Origin: Lachnospiraceae bacterium
Lineage (GTDB): Bacteria > Bacillota > Clostridia > Lachnospirales > Lachnospiraceae
Assembly (NCBI GenBank): GCA_016281335.1
Contig: JAEEIK010000050.1
Location: forward strand, 1 to 49,721
Reading direction: 5' to 3'
DNA: 49,721 nucleotides
The position numbers and the translations under genes were made by a program. Positions 25,384-36,217 of the stretch are shown here, in pieces; the first letter of the stretch is position 1; the number at the start of each line of letters is the position of its first letter. The notes under the pieces are model-generated. The model saw only the letters and a list, made by a program, of their open reading frames with translations. It had not been told where the DNA came from and searched no databases.

Positions 25384-25412
25384 ATTATACTATTACCTGC
25401 CTGAAGTGGCAA
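25384..25412 (-). promoter_or_regulatory. Promoter of the phosphoglucomutase-glycosyltransferase operon
   Basis: TTGCCA (25412-25407), 17-base spacer, perfect TATAAT (25389-25384) on the minus strand, directly after the kinase stop codon. GAAGTG/CACTTC can form a six-pair hairpin over the -35 region, which may be the weak 3' end of the upstream transcript. Confidence 0.78.
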
Positions 25413-25413
25413 A

Positions 25414-28400
25414 TCACTTCCTTATGGCTTTCAGCTTTTCCTTAAAGCCTCTGTATTCCTGAAGCAGTCTTGCCGTCTCTTTCTTTACCGTATCCTTATC
25501 TTCTTCCTTAGCCGCTTCTCCCAGCTTGCCGGCCAGTTCAGCCAGTCCCGTTGCTCCTATGATGCCTGCCGAATTCTTCAGCGCATGTACCTTGGTGACA
25601 TACACTCTCATATCTTCTTTCTCACAGGCTTCTTCTATCACATCGGCATTATGGTCCAGCATATCGTAGAAAAGCTTCACCGACGAAATGAAGGTCGATA
25701 CGCCGCCTGCATTCTTGATGCCTTCAATTACCGTGATTCCCTGTACTTCTCCGAGCCACTTCATCTCTTCGGGAAGTTCGTAGGAAGTACTTTCCTTATC
25801 CTCTCCCGAAGGCTTCATCATTATATCTTCGGGCAGATGCCTCATGATCAGCTTCTCCAGTGTCACGCCATCCACCGGCTTGGGTATATAACCGGTAAAA
25901 CCTTTTGACTTGTAGAATTCCTCACCGCCCGATGCCGTATTGGCAGTCAGCGCATAGACTGGAAGATCCGGTGCAAACTGCCTTATCTTCTCCATGGTCT
26001 CGACACCGTCCATGCCCGGCATCATATGATCGAGAAGCACCACGTTGTAGTTACCGTATCTTACCTTCTCCAGACCTTCCTCGCCGCTGGTAGCAGTAGT
26101 GATGAACATCCTGGTGGGTTTTAAAAGTCCCCTGATGACATTAAGGTTCATCGGATTGTCATCAATGATCAGCAGCTCCGCATCCGGCGCTATGAACTGC
26201 GGAACATAAGGTCCTCTTAAAGAGTCCACATCCTGTTCAACAAATTTGCCCATGGGTGTTTTGTCTATAATCTTCTGATCAACGGTAAAGATAAACTCCG
26301 AACCTTCACCGTACACACTCTCGCAGCGCAGTGAACCTCCCATCATCTCGGCAAAGCGTCTGGAGATATCCAGTCCGAGTCCGGTTCCCTGTATGTCCAC
26401 ATTCTTCACTTCATCAAGTCTTTCATAGGCGGTAAAGAGCCTGTCCATGTCCTCGGCTTTGATACCTATGCCGCTGTCCTTCACCCTTATCTCCAGAGTG
26501 CAGTTATCCTCTGCGCCCTCCTGTGCTTTTACCGTCAGCGAGAAACCGCCCACTTCCGTATATTTAACGGCGTTCGTTAAAAGGTTTAAGACTATCTGTT
26601 TTATCTTTCCCGCATCACCGTATAAACGTGACGGGATCTTCTCATCGACCTTCACTTCAAAGGAAAGATCCTTTTCAGCACCCCTTACCTTTATCATGGA
26701 GATCATTGATCTCAGTACATCGGCAGGATCATATTCCTGCTCGGTCAGCGTCACCTTGCCTGATTCTATCCTTGACATATCCAGCAGATCGTTGATAAGC
26801 GAAAGCAGTGATTCCGATGCATTTCTTATATCCATCGCATAGCCGGCGATCACTTCATGATATTCCTTCGGCACCTCGCTGGCATCTTCCCTTAAGAGCA
26901 GTTCATCCACACCCATAATGGTATTGATCGGAGTACGTATCTCATGAGACATGTTTGCAAGGAAACGGCTTTTTGCGGTATTCGCATTTTCCGCTTCTTC
27001 CTTTGCTTTCCTTATCTCACCGTACTGTCTGCGGATGACCGTATTCGTCATTATCCTCCATACCAGCACGCCTGCGGTAAGCGCAAGCAGCACCAGCAGG
27101 AATATCCTTACTATCGTCAGTTCGAAGAATCTCGGCGTCTTGTTTATCTTAAATGCGCTGTCCTGATATACCGTTCCCCGTATCGGGTCCACGATCTGCA
27201 CATGCAGGGTGTAGTCTCCGTATTTAAGTCCGGTATACTCCAGCGAAGTAAGCCTGCTCTGGGGAACAGTCACACCTTCATCTCCTGCCCCTTCCAGAAA
27301 CATATGTATTGTGGGATTGGACATTGTGAAATCCAGCACTGCGGGAGTTATCACTATACGTCCCGCATCCGCGGGTATCGTGTAGCTGCCGTCTTCTCCG
27401 GGCTGAATATCGCCGCTGCTGCAGTTAATGCTCCTGATATCAAGTATTATCTCGGATTCACGTTCAAAATAGTGATCAAGGTTTACCGAGCTTACACCGG
27501 TCCTTCCCGCGATATAGAGCATGCCGTTTTCATCCAACGCACTGAAGGCATTGGCTGTAGGCACTGTAGGCAGTCCGTTTGCGGTATTGTACAGTTTATA
27601 GTCCACTATCTTATTGTCCAGCATATCCGTGCCGCTGACAGAGTATACGCCGTAAGAAGACAGTATCCACAGGCCGTCGCCGTGATCGCAGAAGATATCA
27701 AAGTTATTGTTATAAGGGAAGGTATCAACATTTTTGATCACGCCGCTCTGCATGTATTCTATTGAGTTGGAAGTGATGATCCATAAGAGCTTCCTGTTAT
27801 CATCCCTCTTGACCCTCAATACTACATCACTGGTGAGTCCTTCATCTCTGCCGATATGCGAAATGCTGCTGCCGTCGTATACACAGATGCCTCCGCCATC
27901 GGTACCTATATATATCTTTCCGTCCGGCCCCTCATCAGCGCTTAAGAGCACTTCATTTGTGAGGCCATCCGTTTCAGTGATGTTCTTTATGACTTTACCG
28001 TCTTTTAAGATGCTTAAGCCGCCGTTGGTTCCGACTAAGAGTCTTCCGTCCTTTGTTACGCTTACACATCTCGTGGCATCATTGGCCAGACCGTCTATAG
28101 TCGTGATGTTATATATCCTGTTATCCTTTGTATAACACACCAGTCCCAGATAATTGTTATATGCGCAGAGCCACATATCACCGTTCATATCGGTATTGAT
28201 GCAGCGTATACGCGTATCTCCCATATATTCGGTCAGTTCATTGCTTACGCTCTGTCCCGCTTTATCCAGTACCTTAAGCCCTTCATCAGTTCCGATATAA
28301 AGCTCGTCCCCCCTTAAGCAGGTTGAGTTCACCACCATCTGCTCCATTCCGGCAGTTTCCGTAAGGTCTTTAAAATTGGTGCTTACCACCTTCATCACGC

Positions 28401-29439
28401 CCTGACGCGAAGAAGCAAACCAGAGATTTCCCTGGTAATCGGCAGTCAGCATCTCTATTGAATTGTTCATGGGTATATTGCTGATCAGTTTAAATTTCCT
28501 GTTTTCATCCAGATATCCCGCCATACTGCCCGAAGTTATCCAGATGCGGCCGCAGGCCGAAGTGATCCAGTAGATGCTTTCCAGCGGGGATACATCTATC
28601 TTCTCATAGTCTTTTATATTATTGCTTAAATATCCGTGATATACTTCACCGCTTCCGGTGCCCAGATAAACCTTCCCCTCTTCATAAGGATCAGGGAAGA
28701 TCGTCTCTATACCTCCTATCTCCAGATCATAACCGTTGATCATTGAAGTCACTTTGCTGCCCTGGGCGCAGAAGGCATCACCGGCCCTGGTGTTCCCGTA
28801 TACACGACCATCCGCCGATACCATATGAATGATATACTGATTGTTCAGCTTCTCATCATCCACGGTATGAACAGTAAGATTATCATCCAGGTAAACTACG
28901 CCGTTTGAGGTACCTGCCCAGATGATGCCGCCGCTCGCTTCGCCAAAGCCTCTGACTGAGGAAGAAGGCAGCCCTTCCTTATAGGTGATGCGGCTGTATG
29001 AACCGCCGTCAATAACGACTATGCCGTTATCATTGGTGCCGACCCATATGCGCTGTCTGCTGTCTTCAAAAAAAACTCTTCCGTTGGTAAGGCCTTTTGT
29101 GGCATCCTGTCTTTCAAAGCTGCTGCCGTCATATTTGAATACGCCGCTGTAGCCCCCTACCCAGATATAGCCATCCGAAGCGCTGAGGATATAATTTGCA
29201 TCCGAAGTAGGCAGACCGTTGTCCGCATCATACAGCTCCGCGGTATAGCCGTAACCTTCCAGCTGCCCTGTTACCGCATAGCCTCCTCCGCCGTGGGAAT
29301 AGTCTTCGCCGCGTCCGCTTTCTCCGGTATTTTCCGAAGCATATATCAGCTGTCCGGAGACATGCAGCAGAAAAACAGCCGTGATAAACAGGGCTGCGAT
29401 CCTTCTTATGCACTTGTTCAGGTTTTTATATACTACCAT
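25414..29439 (-). CDS. Hybrid histidine kinase with two-component propeller sensor, REC and Hpt domains
   Basis: A 1341-residue membrane sensor of the one-protein phosphorelay type. A signal/anchor helix (about 12-33) is followed by some 650 residues of propeller repeats (pattern [31 protein letters not shown]) and a Y_Y_Y domain ending near KINKTPRFF. One membrane helix is at about 785-805. The kinase has His832 in [11 protein letters not shown]-lid motifs DSGIGI and GTGLGLDIS, a receiver with Asp1137 ([13 protein letters not shown]), and an Hpt domain with His1285 (VHALKNSAG). Such sensors usually detect extracellular glycans or breakdown products, but no ligand is known here. No cognate regulator lies in the window. 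It lies 16 bases after the HD-GYP gene and ends the signalling operon. Confidence 0.9.
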   Translation of the reverse strand: MVVYKNLNKCIRRIAALFITAVFLLHVSGQLIYASENTGESGRGEDYSHGGGGYAVTGQLEGYGYTAELYDADNGLPTSDANYILSASDGYIWVGGYSGVFKYDGSSFERQDATKGLTNGRVFFEDSRQRIWVGTNDNGIVVIDGGSYSRITYKEGLPSSSVRGFGEASGGIIWAGTSNGVVYLDDNLTVHTVDDEKLNNQYIIHMVSADGRVYGNTRAGDAFCAQGSKVTSMINGYDLEIGGIETIFPDPYEEGKVYLGTGSGEVYHGYLSNNIKDYEKIDVSPLESIYWITSACGRIWITSGSMAGYLDENRKFKLISNIPMNNSIEMLTADYQGNLWFASSRQGVMKVVSTNFKDLTETAGMEQMVVNSTCLRGDELYIGTDEGLKVLDKAGQSVSNELTEYMGDTRIRCINTDMNGDMWLCAYNNYLGLVCYTKDNRIYNITTIDGLANDATRCVSVTKDGRLLVGTNGGLSILKDGKVIKNITETDGLTNEVLLSADEGPDGKIYIGTDGGGICVYDGSSISHIGRDEGLTSDVVLRVKRDDNRKLLWIITSNSIEYMQSGVIKNVDTFPYNNNFDIFCDHGDGLWILSSYGVYSVSGTDMLDNKIVDYKLYNTANGLPTVPTANAFSALDENGMLYIAGRTGVSSVNLDHYFERESEIILDIRSINCSSGDIQPGEDGSYTIPADAGRIVITPAVLDFTMSNPTIHMFLEGAGDEGVTVPQSRLTSLEYTGLKYGDYTLHVQIVDPIRGTVYQDSAFKINKTPRFFELTIVRIFLLVLLALTAGVLVWRIMTNTVIRRQYGEIRKAKEEAENANTAKSRFLANMSHEIRTPINTIMGVDELLLREDASEVPKEYHEVIAGYAMDIRNASESLLSLINDLLDMSRIESGKVTLTEQEYDPADVLRSMISMIKVRGAEKDLSFEVKVDEKIPSRLYGDAGKIKQIVLNLLTNAVKYTEVGGFSLTVKAQEGAEDNCTLEIRVKDSGIGIKAEDMDRLFTAYERLDEVKNVDIQGTGLGLDISRRFAEMMGGSLRCESVYGEGSEFIFTVDQKIIDKTPMGKFVEQDVDSLRGPYVPQFIAPDAELLIIDDNPMNLNVIRGLLKPTRMFITTATSGEEGLEKVRYGNYNVVLLDHMMPGMDGVETMEKIRQFAPDLPVYALTANTASGGEEFYKSKGFTGYIPKPVDGVTLEKLIMRHLPEDIMMKPSGEDKESTSYELPEEMKWLGEVQGITVIEGIKNAGGVSTFISSVKLFYDMLDHNADVIEEACEKEDMRVYVTKVHALKNSAGIIGATGLAELAGKLGEAAKEEDKDTVKKETARLLQEYRGFKEKLKAIRK

Positions 29440-29455
29440 TTACGCCCCGTGGAAC

Positions 29456-31588
29456 TTACGCCCCATGAAATTTTTTAAGTATCATCTTTACTTCATCGAG
29501 GGAGTCGAGGAATACTTCGACGCAGCGTGGATCGAACTGAGTCCCTGCTCCCTCGGTTATTATCTCAAGAGATTTTTCAAGTGAGAATGCGGGCTTGTAT
29601 ACTCTCGGAGAAGCCAGGGCATCAAAGACATCGGCAACCGACATCACTCTTGCGGAAAGAGGTATCACCTCACCCTTGAGGCCTTCGGGATAGCCCTTGC
29701 CGTCCCAGCGCTCATGATGATAAGCCGCCATGTTCCTGGCTTCCTTAAGATAGTTCTCTCCCTTAATGGTATTGATCGCTCTCTCAAGTATCTTCTTGCC
29801 AGCAGTGGTATGGGTCTTCATTATCGCATACTCTTCATCCGTAAGCTTTCCGGGCTTGTTAAGCACCGCGTCGGGTATGTTTATCTTGCCCACGTCATGA
29901 AGAGGCGCAGACATCTCCACATCGGAGATGTATTTATCTGTCAGCTTCTCGGTATAATAACCGTGCTTCTTTAAACCTTCCAGTATTATCCTTACATAAG
30001 CTGAAGTCTTCTGTACATGGGCACCGGTGTCAGAGTCACGGTTTTCCACCATGTCCGCCATCGTAATGATCAGACCGTTCTGCATCTGCGCTGTAGCTTC
30101 AGCATAATGCCTTATCTCTTTCATCTTTTCGGCAGTATCGCCGGCCATGGTGCAGATCGCATGATAAAGCTTTTCCACCTCGTCATTGGTGCGTATATCA
30201 AGCTCATTCATCTTAGACACGTTCTCTTCGAGAACTTCCTGATCATCGCCGCCCTGCATGAAGCTGTTGGTCAGCGCCACCATGCTGTTGATCGGATATA
30301 TCAGATAATAGCCCGATACCCAAAGTCCGTATCCCAGTATCAATACGAAGAAACCCGAGAAGATGAACAGCACTCTGAGCAGGAAGTCTCTGACATAGCC
30401 CGTCAGATATTGCATAGAAACATCGGCGCCGGCATAAGCAACCGTGACGCCGTTGGCATCCTTTATAGGAGAATAGGCTGTCAGTACCCAGCCTGAGATA
30501 TCATCGGATTCTATCGGATCTATCTCCCCGCCTGCAAAAAGTGTGGGCAGATAAGGTTCAAAAGCCTTTTCGAAATCGGCTCTGTCACCGGGCCGGTAAG
30601 CCTGCATATCCTCGCTCTCAAGGTCAAAGACATAATAACAGCCGTCTTCCTTTATCTTGATAACATAAAGATACTGCACTCCCTGGGAATTGGCTCTTAT
30701 GCTCCTTAAGAGCTCTTCTGTTTTTGTATAGCCCATAACCGCCTTTCCGAGACGTATGTATTCATCTATCTTTGCAGCATCCACTACTTCGGCAGCGAAC
30801 CTCGCCGCGCCCTGGGCACTGGCGGAATAATCCCTTCTCACATTTTCAAGATAGAGGGTTATGCTTATCCAGCCCATTACCACGGTCAACGAGACAATTG
30901 CAGTCACCAGCATAATGGTCATGCGCTTTTTCAGAGAATAACTGCCGTCCTCCGAAGCGGCATTTAAGTTTTTCATTTCTTCATCGCTAAGAGGCTTCTG
31001 CCTCCAGCCGTTGGCGGCAAGCATTTCTTTCTTTGCCCCCGGGATAAACTTAATGATAAAATAGGCTGCAAGAAGAGTGAGACCTTTATCCAGCAGATTG
31101 ATGCCCAGATTCACTATCATTGCCGCAGGTATGCTCTTAAATCCCGCAGCTTCCTTCAGATATGCAGCCATCTGAGCCGCATCGGCAAACTGAAGCCTGC
31201 CCAGCAGCGCCCACTGGAAGAGTGTCCCTATGATACCGCCGAAGAATATGGGCAGCACCACCATGAGAAAGGTAAATGCCTTTCCCTTCTTCTTTCCGTA
31301 TCTGGAGACCCAGGCTGCGCAAAGAGCGATCAGCACATTTATAAATACATAATACAGGGAACTGCCGTTGAAGAAACTGCAGAGCACGTTGGTTGCCACA
31401 GCCACGGTAATGCCCGGCAGCGCGCCGGCGACATATGCGCTTACTATGGTTCCGGCGCTGTCCAGATACAGCGGCAGATCAAAGATCCGGGCCAGCAGTG
31501 CCGGCAAAACGTTAAGCAGCAGGCAGACTGCCACTACTTTCACATTTATATTGATATGTGATCTTTTCACTTTTTTATCAGCTTCCAA
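29456..31588 (-). CDS. Membrane HD-GYP phosphodiesterase with Cache sensor
   Basis: About 710 residues. I prefer TTG 31588, preceded by GAGGA at eight bases, to the first ATG at 31645, which lies inside the previous gene. Five or so N-terminal membrane helices (to about 170) resemble an ECF-type or MASE sensory region. After another helix comes an extracytoplasmic Cache-like domain (QYLYVIKIKEDGCYYVFDLE) and a second helix plus HAMP-like linker. The C-terminal HD-GYP domain has LHDVGK (about 563-568) and HHERWDGKGYPEGL, all metal and GYP residues present. It should hydrolyse c-di-GMP to pGpG or GMP. It is co-transcribed with a cyclase upstream and the hybrid kinase downstream. Confidence 0.88.
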   Translation of the reverse strand: MEADKKVKRSHININVKVVAVCLLLNVLPALLARIFDLPLYLDSAGTIVSAYVAGALPGITVAVATNVLCSFFNGSSLYYVFINVLIALCAAWVSRYGKKKGKAFTFLMVVLPIFFGGIIGTLFQWALLGRLQFADAAQMAAYLKEAAGFKSIPAAMIVNLGINLLDKGLTLLAAYFIIKFIPGAKKEMLAANGWRQKPLSDEEMKNLNAASEDGSYSLKKRMTIMLVTAIVSLTVVMGWISITLYLENVRRDYSASAQGAARFAAEVVDAAKIDEYIRLGKAVMGYTKTEELLRSIRANSQGVQYLYVIKIKEDGCYYVFDLESEDMQAYRPGDRADFEKAFEPYLPTLFAGGEIDPIESDDISGWVLTAYSPIKDANGVTVAYAGADVSMQYLTGYVRDFLLRVLFIFSGFFVLILGYGLWVSGYYLIYPINSMVALTNSFMQGGDDQEVLEENVSKMNELDIRTNDEVEKLYHAICTMAGDTAEKMKEIRHYAEATAQMQNGLIITMADMVENRDSDTGAHVQKTSAYVRIILEGLKKHGYYTEKLTDKYISDVEMSAPLHDVGKINIPDAVLNKPGKLTDEEYAIMKTHTTAGKKILERAINTIKGENYLKEARNMAAYHHERWDGKGYPEGLKGEVIPLSARVMSVADVFDALASPRVYKPAFSLEKSLEIITEGAGTQFDPRCVEVFLDSLDEVKMILKKFHGA

Positions 31589-31616
31589 GATTCCCGTCCT
31601 CACTAAAGAAGTGCTT

Positions 31617-33536
31617 CTACCTGTTAGGCATTCCGTCCCTTGCATGCACCTGCTGTTTTATCTCGTACATGAGTCCGTCTGCTTCTTTCACGTAATCCTG
31701 AAGCGTATCCCTACGGAAAGGATCCGTCACCACATGAGCGCAGCTTACCGATATCCTGTAAGGTCTTGTTCCGTCATTATTCTTCTTTTCAAGCTCATCA
31801 AGTATCACTCTCTGCAGCTTCTTGGCTTCCTTCTCACTGCATTCGGGTGCTATCACAAGGAATTCGTCACCGCCGAACCTGACGGGTATCCAGCCTTCCT
31901 TCATATTGGCCATGATCGAATCAGATACAGCTTTTATCGCATTGTCACCGTGAAGATGTCCGTATTGGTCGTTGATGCGCTTCATATAATTGATATCCAC
32001 GAACATGACCGTCATGGGCGTCTTCTTCACGAGACTTTCTTCAAACAGAGGCATGGCTTTGTTCTCATAAGCAAAGCGGTTATAGAGTCCCGTCATCGGA
32101 TCCTTGTCATATAAGCGTGTAAGATTGCGGTTAAGTGTATCAAGTCTTAAGTTGATGCGAAGGAGCTTCAGGGACTGCATCAGCTTCTCCATATATGGAT
32201 AGAGCATATCCTCCACGACTACGTAAGGCTCATCGGCCATCACCACGTAGCCGTAATTATACTGGAAATAATGCAGGGCCATAAGGAAGAATACATGCTG
32301 CTCGCCCTTTTTCTTCTTGTACTGGGGGATCAGCTTTCCTTCTTTCAGCGTTACCTCCGGCAGTATCTCTCCGTTACGTATGCTGACTATCGCATCCATG
32401 TCGCCGTGCATTCCGTCAGCGTAGATCTCGGACTCTTCAGCCATAATATTTCCGAAATAATCGGCATTCAGCACCAGATGGAATTCGCTTCCTTCAAATC
32501 TGTGATTGTCCAGATAATGATCCCTCATCATTTCCTTAAGCGCTTCATAATCGGGTATCATAGATATATGCAGCCTTAAGACTCTCTCGGTCTGTTCAAG
32601 CAACGAAGCATCCACATGTCGCCTGTACGCATCACGACAATATGCGTACCTCATTTCTTCATAGTTTTTTCCGCCCTTACAGCCGCAGCTTTCGGCGCAG
32701 ACAAAGCTTGAAGGCACCATATGAGTGCCCGTAACCTCTTTTCCGGCTATAATATCAAAAAGAATACCGCAGGCCTCCTCGCCCACTTCCTCATAATTCT
32801 GCTTAACCGTAGACAGCGCAGGATAGCTGTACTGTCCGAAAGCTGCATTGTCAAAACCGGTCATTACCACATCTTCCGGTATCTTATAGCCAAGCTCTAT
32901 CAGTTCCGTTGAAGCTGCAAGCGCCATTACATCATTTGCCACGATAAAAGCGTCCGGCATTCCCTCGCCGCTCTCATGTATCCTTCTTACTATATTCTGG
33001 GGTTCCGAATTGCCCCACTGACCGTATTTGATATTCTCACTCTTCAGCTCATAACCGTGCTCTTTCAGCACTTCCTCGGTCACCTTAAGCCTTGCTATGC
33101 TGTCCACATGATCGGGGGTGCCTCCGATAAATACCACATTCTTTACGCCATGCTCTTCCACAAGGTGCGTGACCAGATCCCTCATTCCTGTCTCATTGGC
33201 AACGCATACAGCCGGTATGTCATCTATCTCCATACCTATGCTGACCACCGGCACGTTCTTTGCTCTGGCCTTTCTGCAGAGCTCGACAGCGGTTTCATTG
33301 GAATTCAGCATGGTTGAAAAGACTATGATGCCGTCATAATCTTCCATGTTTCCCAGATCGAAGAGATTAAGCTCTCCCCTGGTTATATTGATATGTTCGG
33401 AATAAGTCGCAAAACTCAGATATACGTAAGTATCGAAATCCTTTTCTGCAGCGTACTTTTTAATGCCCTTCAAGGATTGCATAAGGGAATCTATGCTCCA
33501 TCCGTTTGCATATACTGCGATCTTTTTTTTCATCAT
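31617..33536 (-). CDS. LacI-type ligand-binding domain fused to GGDEF cyclase
   Basis: A 639-residue soluble protein. Residues 1-270 form a LacI/periplasmic-binding-protein type I fold (KKKIAVYANGWSIDSLMQSL; VVFIGGTPDH; VANDVMALAASTELIELGYK; VMTGFDNAAFG) but without the DNA-binding HTH of LacI regulators. A Cys-rich bend (CAESCGCKGG) leads to a middle domain of about 170 residues of unknown type. The GGDEF domain starts at DPMTGLYNRF and has FGGDEF at about 555-559, so it looks catalytically competent. The RxxD inhibitory site is absent. It probably makes c-di-GMP in response to a cytosolic sugar-like ligand. There is no signal peptide or membrane segment. ATG 33536 follows GGGGGAT. Confidence 0.88.
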   Translation of the reverse strand: MMKKKIAVYANGWSIDSLMQSLKGIKKYAAEKDFDTYVYLSFATYSEHINITRGELNLFDLGNMEDYDGIIVFSTMLNSNETAVELCRKARAKNVPVVSIGMEIDDIPAVCVANETGMRDLVTHLVEEHGVKNVVFIGGTPDHVDSIARLKVTEEVLKEHGYELKSENIKYGQWGNSEPQNIVRRIHESGEGMPDAFIVANDVMALAASTELIELGYKIPEDVVMTGFDNAAFGQYSYPALSTVKQNYEEVGEEACGILFDIIAGKEVTGTHMVPSSFVCAESCGCKGGKNYEEMRYAYCRDAYRRHVDASLLEQTERVLRLHISMIPDYEALKEMMRDHYLDNHRFEGSEFHLVLNADYFGNIMAEESEIYADGMHGDMDAIVSIRNGEILPEVTLKEGKLIPQYKKKKGEQHVFFLMALHYFQYNYGYVVMADEPYVVVEDMLYPYMEKLMQSLKLLRINLRLDTLNRNLTRLYDKDPMTGLYNRFAYENKAMPLFEESLVKKTPMTVMFVDINYMKRINDQYGHLHGDNAIKAVSDSIMANMKEGWIPVRFGGDEFLVIAPECSEKEAKKLQRVILDELEKKNNDGTRPYRISVSCAHVVTDPFRRDTLQDYVKEADGLMYEIKQQVHARDGMPNR

Positions 33537-33568
33537 TATCCCCCAAAAAAGCCCACAATTACTAAAAT

Positions 33569-33597
33569 ATTATATCAGATTTTCACAAAACGTGAAA
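33569..33597 (-). promoter_or_regulatory. Promoter of the c-di-GMP signalling operon, with palindrome
   Basis: Perfect TATAAT at 33574-33569 on the minus strand. The region upstream is the palindrome TTTCAC-N5-GTGAAA (33581-33597), whose outer half serves as a weak -35 (TTTCAC, 17-base spacer). The palindrome could be an operator. Confidence 0.5.
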
Positions 33598-33615
33598 GAC
33601 TTTTTTATAACAGCT

Positions 33616-35487
33616 TCAATATGCTATCCGGCTCATTATTTCCATGATCACGCCAATATAAACAAACCAGGCAATGCCGGTCAGGTACTTTCTGTTTATT
33701 CTTAAAGGTATCCTGCTTATCGCAAGACTGTAAAGCACCGGCGCCATGAGCGGAATAAAATATCTCCCCTGTACACCTTCTATAAACTTACGCCCATATC
33801 TCGTATAAGTAAGCGTCATGATTACCAGTATCCCGGCTATGATGATGGCTGAAGTCATAAGAGGCAAGACTCTCTGCCTTATACCGGGTACCTCTTTCTT
33901 GTCCTGTAACAGCTGATTTAATACGAGCATTAAAAGATATGCTATGATATAGATATCTGAAATGAATACGGTTTTTCCCGCAACACTGTATCCGACTGCC
34001 TGAAAAAGGTAAAGTCCGGCATTTCGTCTTATTGTCCTCGCAAACATCTTAAGAAACTCAAAGGGCTGATGGATTATGTAGCTCATATCGTAATACGGGT
34101 TCGCTTCTCCGAAAGCGCTTCCGTCAACACGCACGACTATGTCCGGCAGCCTTGTCAGCCACAGTATACCGAGAGCAAAGGCTATCACCGGAATATACTT
34201 AAACAGCCGGTCTTTCAGTCCCTTAAACTGTTCCGAAGGTATCATAAACAGCAGCAGGAAAAATGCACAATATACCACCTTTATCGGGCCGAGAATTCCG
34301 AGTAGCCCTGCACAGATCAGCGCATTTTTCCAAGTAAAACTCTTCTTTTCACAGATCAGCTTAACCACATATGCAAAGAAGATCAGGCAAAAACCGTTCA
34401 CGCTTACATCATAGGAAAGAGACGCTGCCTGATGCATGGCCATAGGCATCATCCCAACCATAAGGATCAGTTCCTTGTTACAGGGCATCAGTCTTATGGC
34501 CAGCCACACCATAATGGCATAGGACAAAAGATTAAACAGACGCCCCAGAGAATATGTAAGGTAATAATTCCATTTTAGCAGCCGTCCTATCGTCATTCCT
34601 ATGCCTGTAGCCAGATAAGATGCCGGCTGGACAAAGGAATAAGTATTGCGATAGATAAATGTATCTTCCCCGCTCTGTCTTTTATTCCAAATATTCTTTA
34701 TGAGTTTCATAAATGATTCGTTGGAATTCATATGCTGTTCGAGCTCGGCAGAATACTCTCCTTCTATCTCGTTCAGATTTTCCCTGCCCAGCAGGAGATT
34801 GGATACTTTCAGGCTCGAGTAGTAATGCAGGTTTTCGTCCGACTGACTCGATGGTGACATGATAAAGAACATTATCAGTCCCGTACACAAAAGGACCGGA
34901 AATGCCCATTTCTCAACCGGCTTATCAAGATTAAACCACCAGATATTCGCCGAGACAAAAAGAAGCGCAAGAGCAAACAGTGCAAAATAATTCCGCTCTT
35001 TTCTGTATGTGGAAAATCCCATGATAAAGACTGAGCTTTCTTCATCCGATCCGCGAGAAGAAACCTCTATATAATATTCATTTCCCTCTGCCAAAAGCTC
35101 CGGATCAATTACATAATAGATCCACCTGTCTTTTCCCTGCCTGGCATCGGTTATCCTCATCTTTTCCGTTGTCCAGGACTTAAGCTCCCGACCCGAAGCA
35201 TCCAAAAGACTGACCTCAAAAGTCCCTGCATAATCCTTTGAATCAACATGCAGTTCGAAGCTGTCTGCTCCCTGAAGACAGGTAAAAACCTGCCTGAACT
35301 TATATCCGCCGTATACTTCCGCTTTCTCTTCAAGCTCCTGCCTGTAGATATGATACTCCCTGAAATGATCTATCGGTCTGTCTCCAAGGAGTTTAAACAT
35401 CATGATCAGAAGAAGCAGATTTATCAGAAGAGCTCCCAGGGCAGGTCGTATCCATAATGCTTTTTTTTCCGCCTTATGCTTTCCCAT
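33616..35487 (-). CDS. DUF2142-type polytopic membrane protein (copy 1)
   Basis: 623 residues with an N-terminal helix, an extracytoplasmic beta-rich region of about 130 residues, then about eleven membrane helices. MSPSSQSDENLHYYSSLKVS matches the conserved acidic loop of DUF2142 proteins, found in surface-polysaccharide clusters and thought to resemble membrane glycosyltransferases of the GT-C type. The acidic pair in SDENLH could be the catalytic site if it is a GT-C enzyme; this is inference. It overlaps the upstream two-TM gene by 14 bases. A paralogue with the same architecture is at 42874-44757. Confidence 0.78.
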   Translation of the reverse strand: MGKHKAEKKALWIRPALGALLINLLLLIMMFKLLGDRPIDHFREYHIYRQELEEKAEVYGGYKFRQVFTCLQGADSFELHVDSKDYAGTFEVSLLDASGRELKSWTTEKMRITDARQGKDRWIYYVIDPELLAEGNEYYIEVSSRGSDEESSVFIMGFSTYRKERNYFALFALALLFVSANIWWFNLDKPVEKWAFPVLLCTGLIMFFIMSPSSQSDENLHYYSSLKVSNLLLGRENLNEIEGEYSAELEQHMNSNESFMKLIKNIWNKRQSGEDTFIYRNTYSFVQPASYLATGIGMTIGRLLKWNYYLTYSLGRLFNLLSYAIMVWLAIRLMPCNKELILMVGMMPMAMHQAASLSYDVSVNGFCLIFFAYVVKLICEKKSFTWKNALICAGLLGILGPIKVVYCAFFLLLFMIPSEQFKGLKDRLFKYIPVIAFALGILWLTRLPDIVVRVDGSAFGEANPYYDMSYIIHQPFEFLKMFARTIRRNAGLYLFQAVGYSVAGKTVFISDIYIIAYLLMLVLNQLLQDKKEVPGIRQRVLPLMTSAIIIAGILVIMTLTYTRYGRKFIEGVQGRYFIPLMAPVLYSLAISRIPLRINRKYLTGIAWFVYIGVIMEIMSRIAY

Positions 35488-36217
35488 TTATGACCTGCTC
35501 TCTGCCGGCTTTTATTTTTCCGTAGCGGCAATATATCCTGTATACGAGCCATTCGATAAACATCGCGAAATATAAACAGATAAAACACTTTGCAAGCATC
35601 ATGTTCGTGGGATCCTTGCATCCGGTGATCTCCATTATCAGATCACCCTCCGTTTCCGTACCATCAACAGTCAGGTTTCCATTCTCATACCAGCTATACG
35701 GCAGATATGACAGGAATACCTTTTCCCCCTCTGCAAGATCTTTGACACTTACATAGATCCTGAATCTTCTGTTTCGCAGTTCCCCGTATTTCCCGGGACT
35801 GCTTACGCTCACCTTGATCTCCCCTTCTTTTTCCACTTCACTTACCGGAACTTCCCAGCTTTCCAGCTCTTCATTTTTTTCATCGTCATACAAAGATACA
35901 CCGATCTTGCCCGATAAGCTCTTTCCCTCACAGCCGGCCTTCAGTTCTATTTCCAATACGTTTACCAGATTGCAGACAAAGCTCTGACTGATCGCGGTAT
36001 CAGCCGGCGATACAGGTAAGCCTTCATCCCCATGCATCATATCGCCGCTCTCAGCGATCATCCCTATAGCATAGTTATAAGGCTGCCTGCCGCGCACCGT
36101 GTCAAGCATTACCGGCATAAAACAGAGTACCGCTATAACGATACACAGGATCATATATTTCTTATTCGCTTTTACTCCTTCTGCTTTTTCCACCTTTATC
36201 TCCGAATGTCCTGTCAC
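35474..36217 (-). CDS. Two-TM protein with extracytoplasmic beta domain (copy 1)
   Basis: 247 residues. TM1 (MILCIVIAVLCFMPVMLDTV) is followed by about 150 extracytoplasmic residues of beta-strand character (IGVSLYDDEKNEELESWEVP) and TM2 (FICLYFAMFIEWLVYRI) with a basic tail. I do not recognise a family name. The same gene shape occurs again at 44757-45440, each time directly upstream of a DUF2142 gene. The beta domain resembles the one at the start of the DUF2142 partner. The start is GTG overlapping the upstream FemAB-like gene by four bases, so the two are coupled. It may be an accessory subunit of the DUF2142 protein. Confidence 0.7.
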   Translation of the reverse strand: MTGHSEIKVEKAEGVKANKKYMILCIVIAVLCFMPVMLDTVRGRQPYNYAIGMIAESGDMMHGDEGLPVSPADTAISQSFVCNLVNVLEIELKAGCEGKSLSGKIGVSLYDDEKNEELESWEVPVSEVEKEGEIKVSVSSPGKYGELRNRRFRIYVSVKDLAEGEKVFLSYLPYSWYENGNLTVDGTETEGDLIMEITGCKDPTNMMLAKCFICLYFAMFIEWLVYRIYCRYGKIKAGREQVINGKA

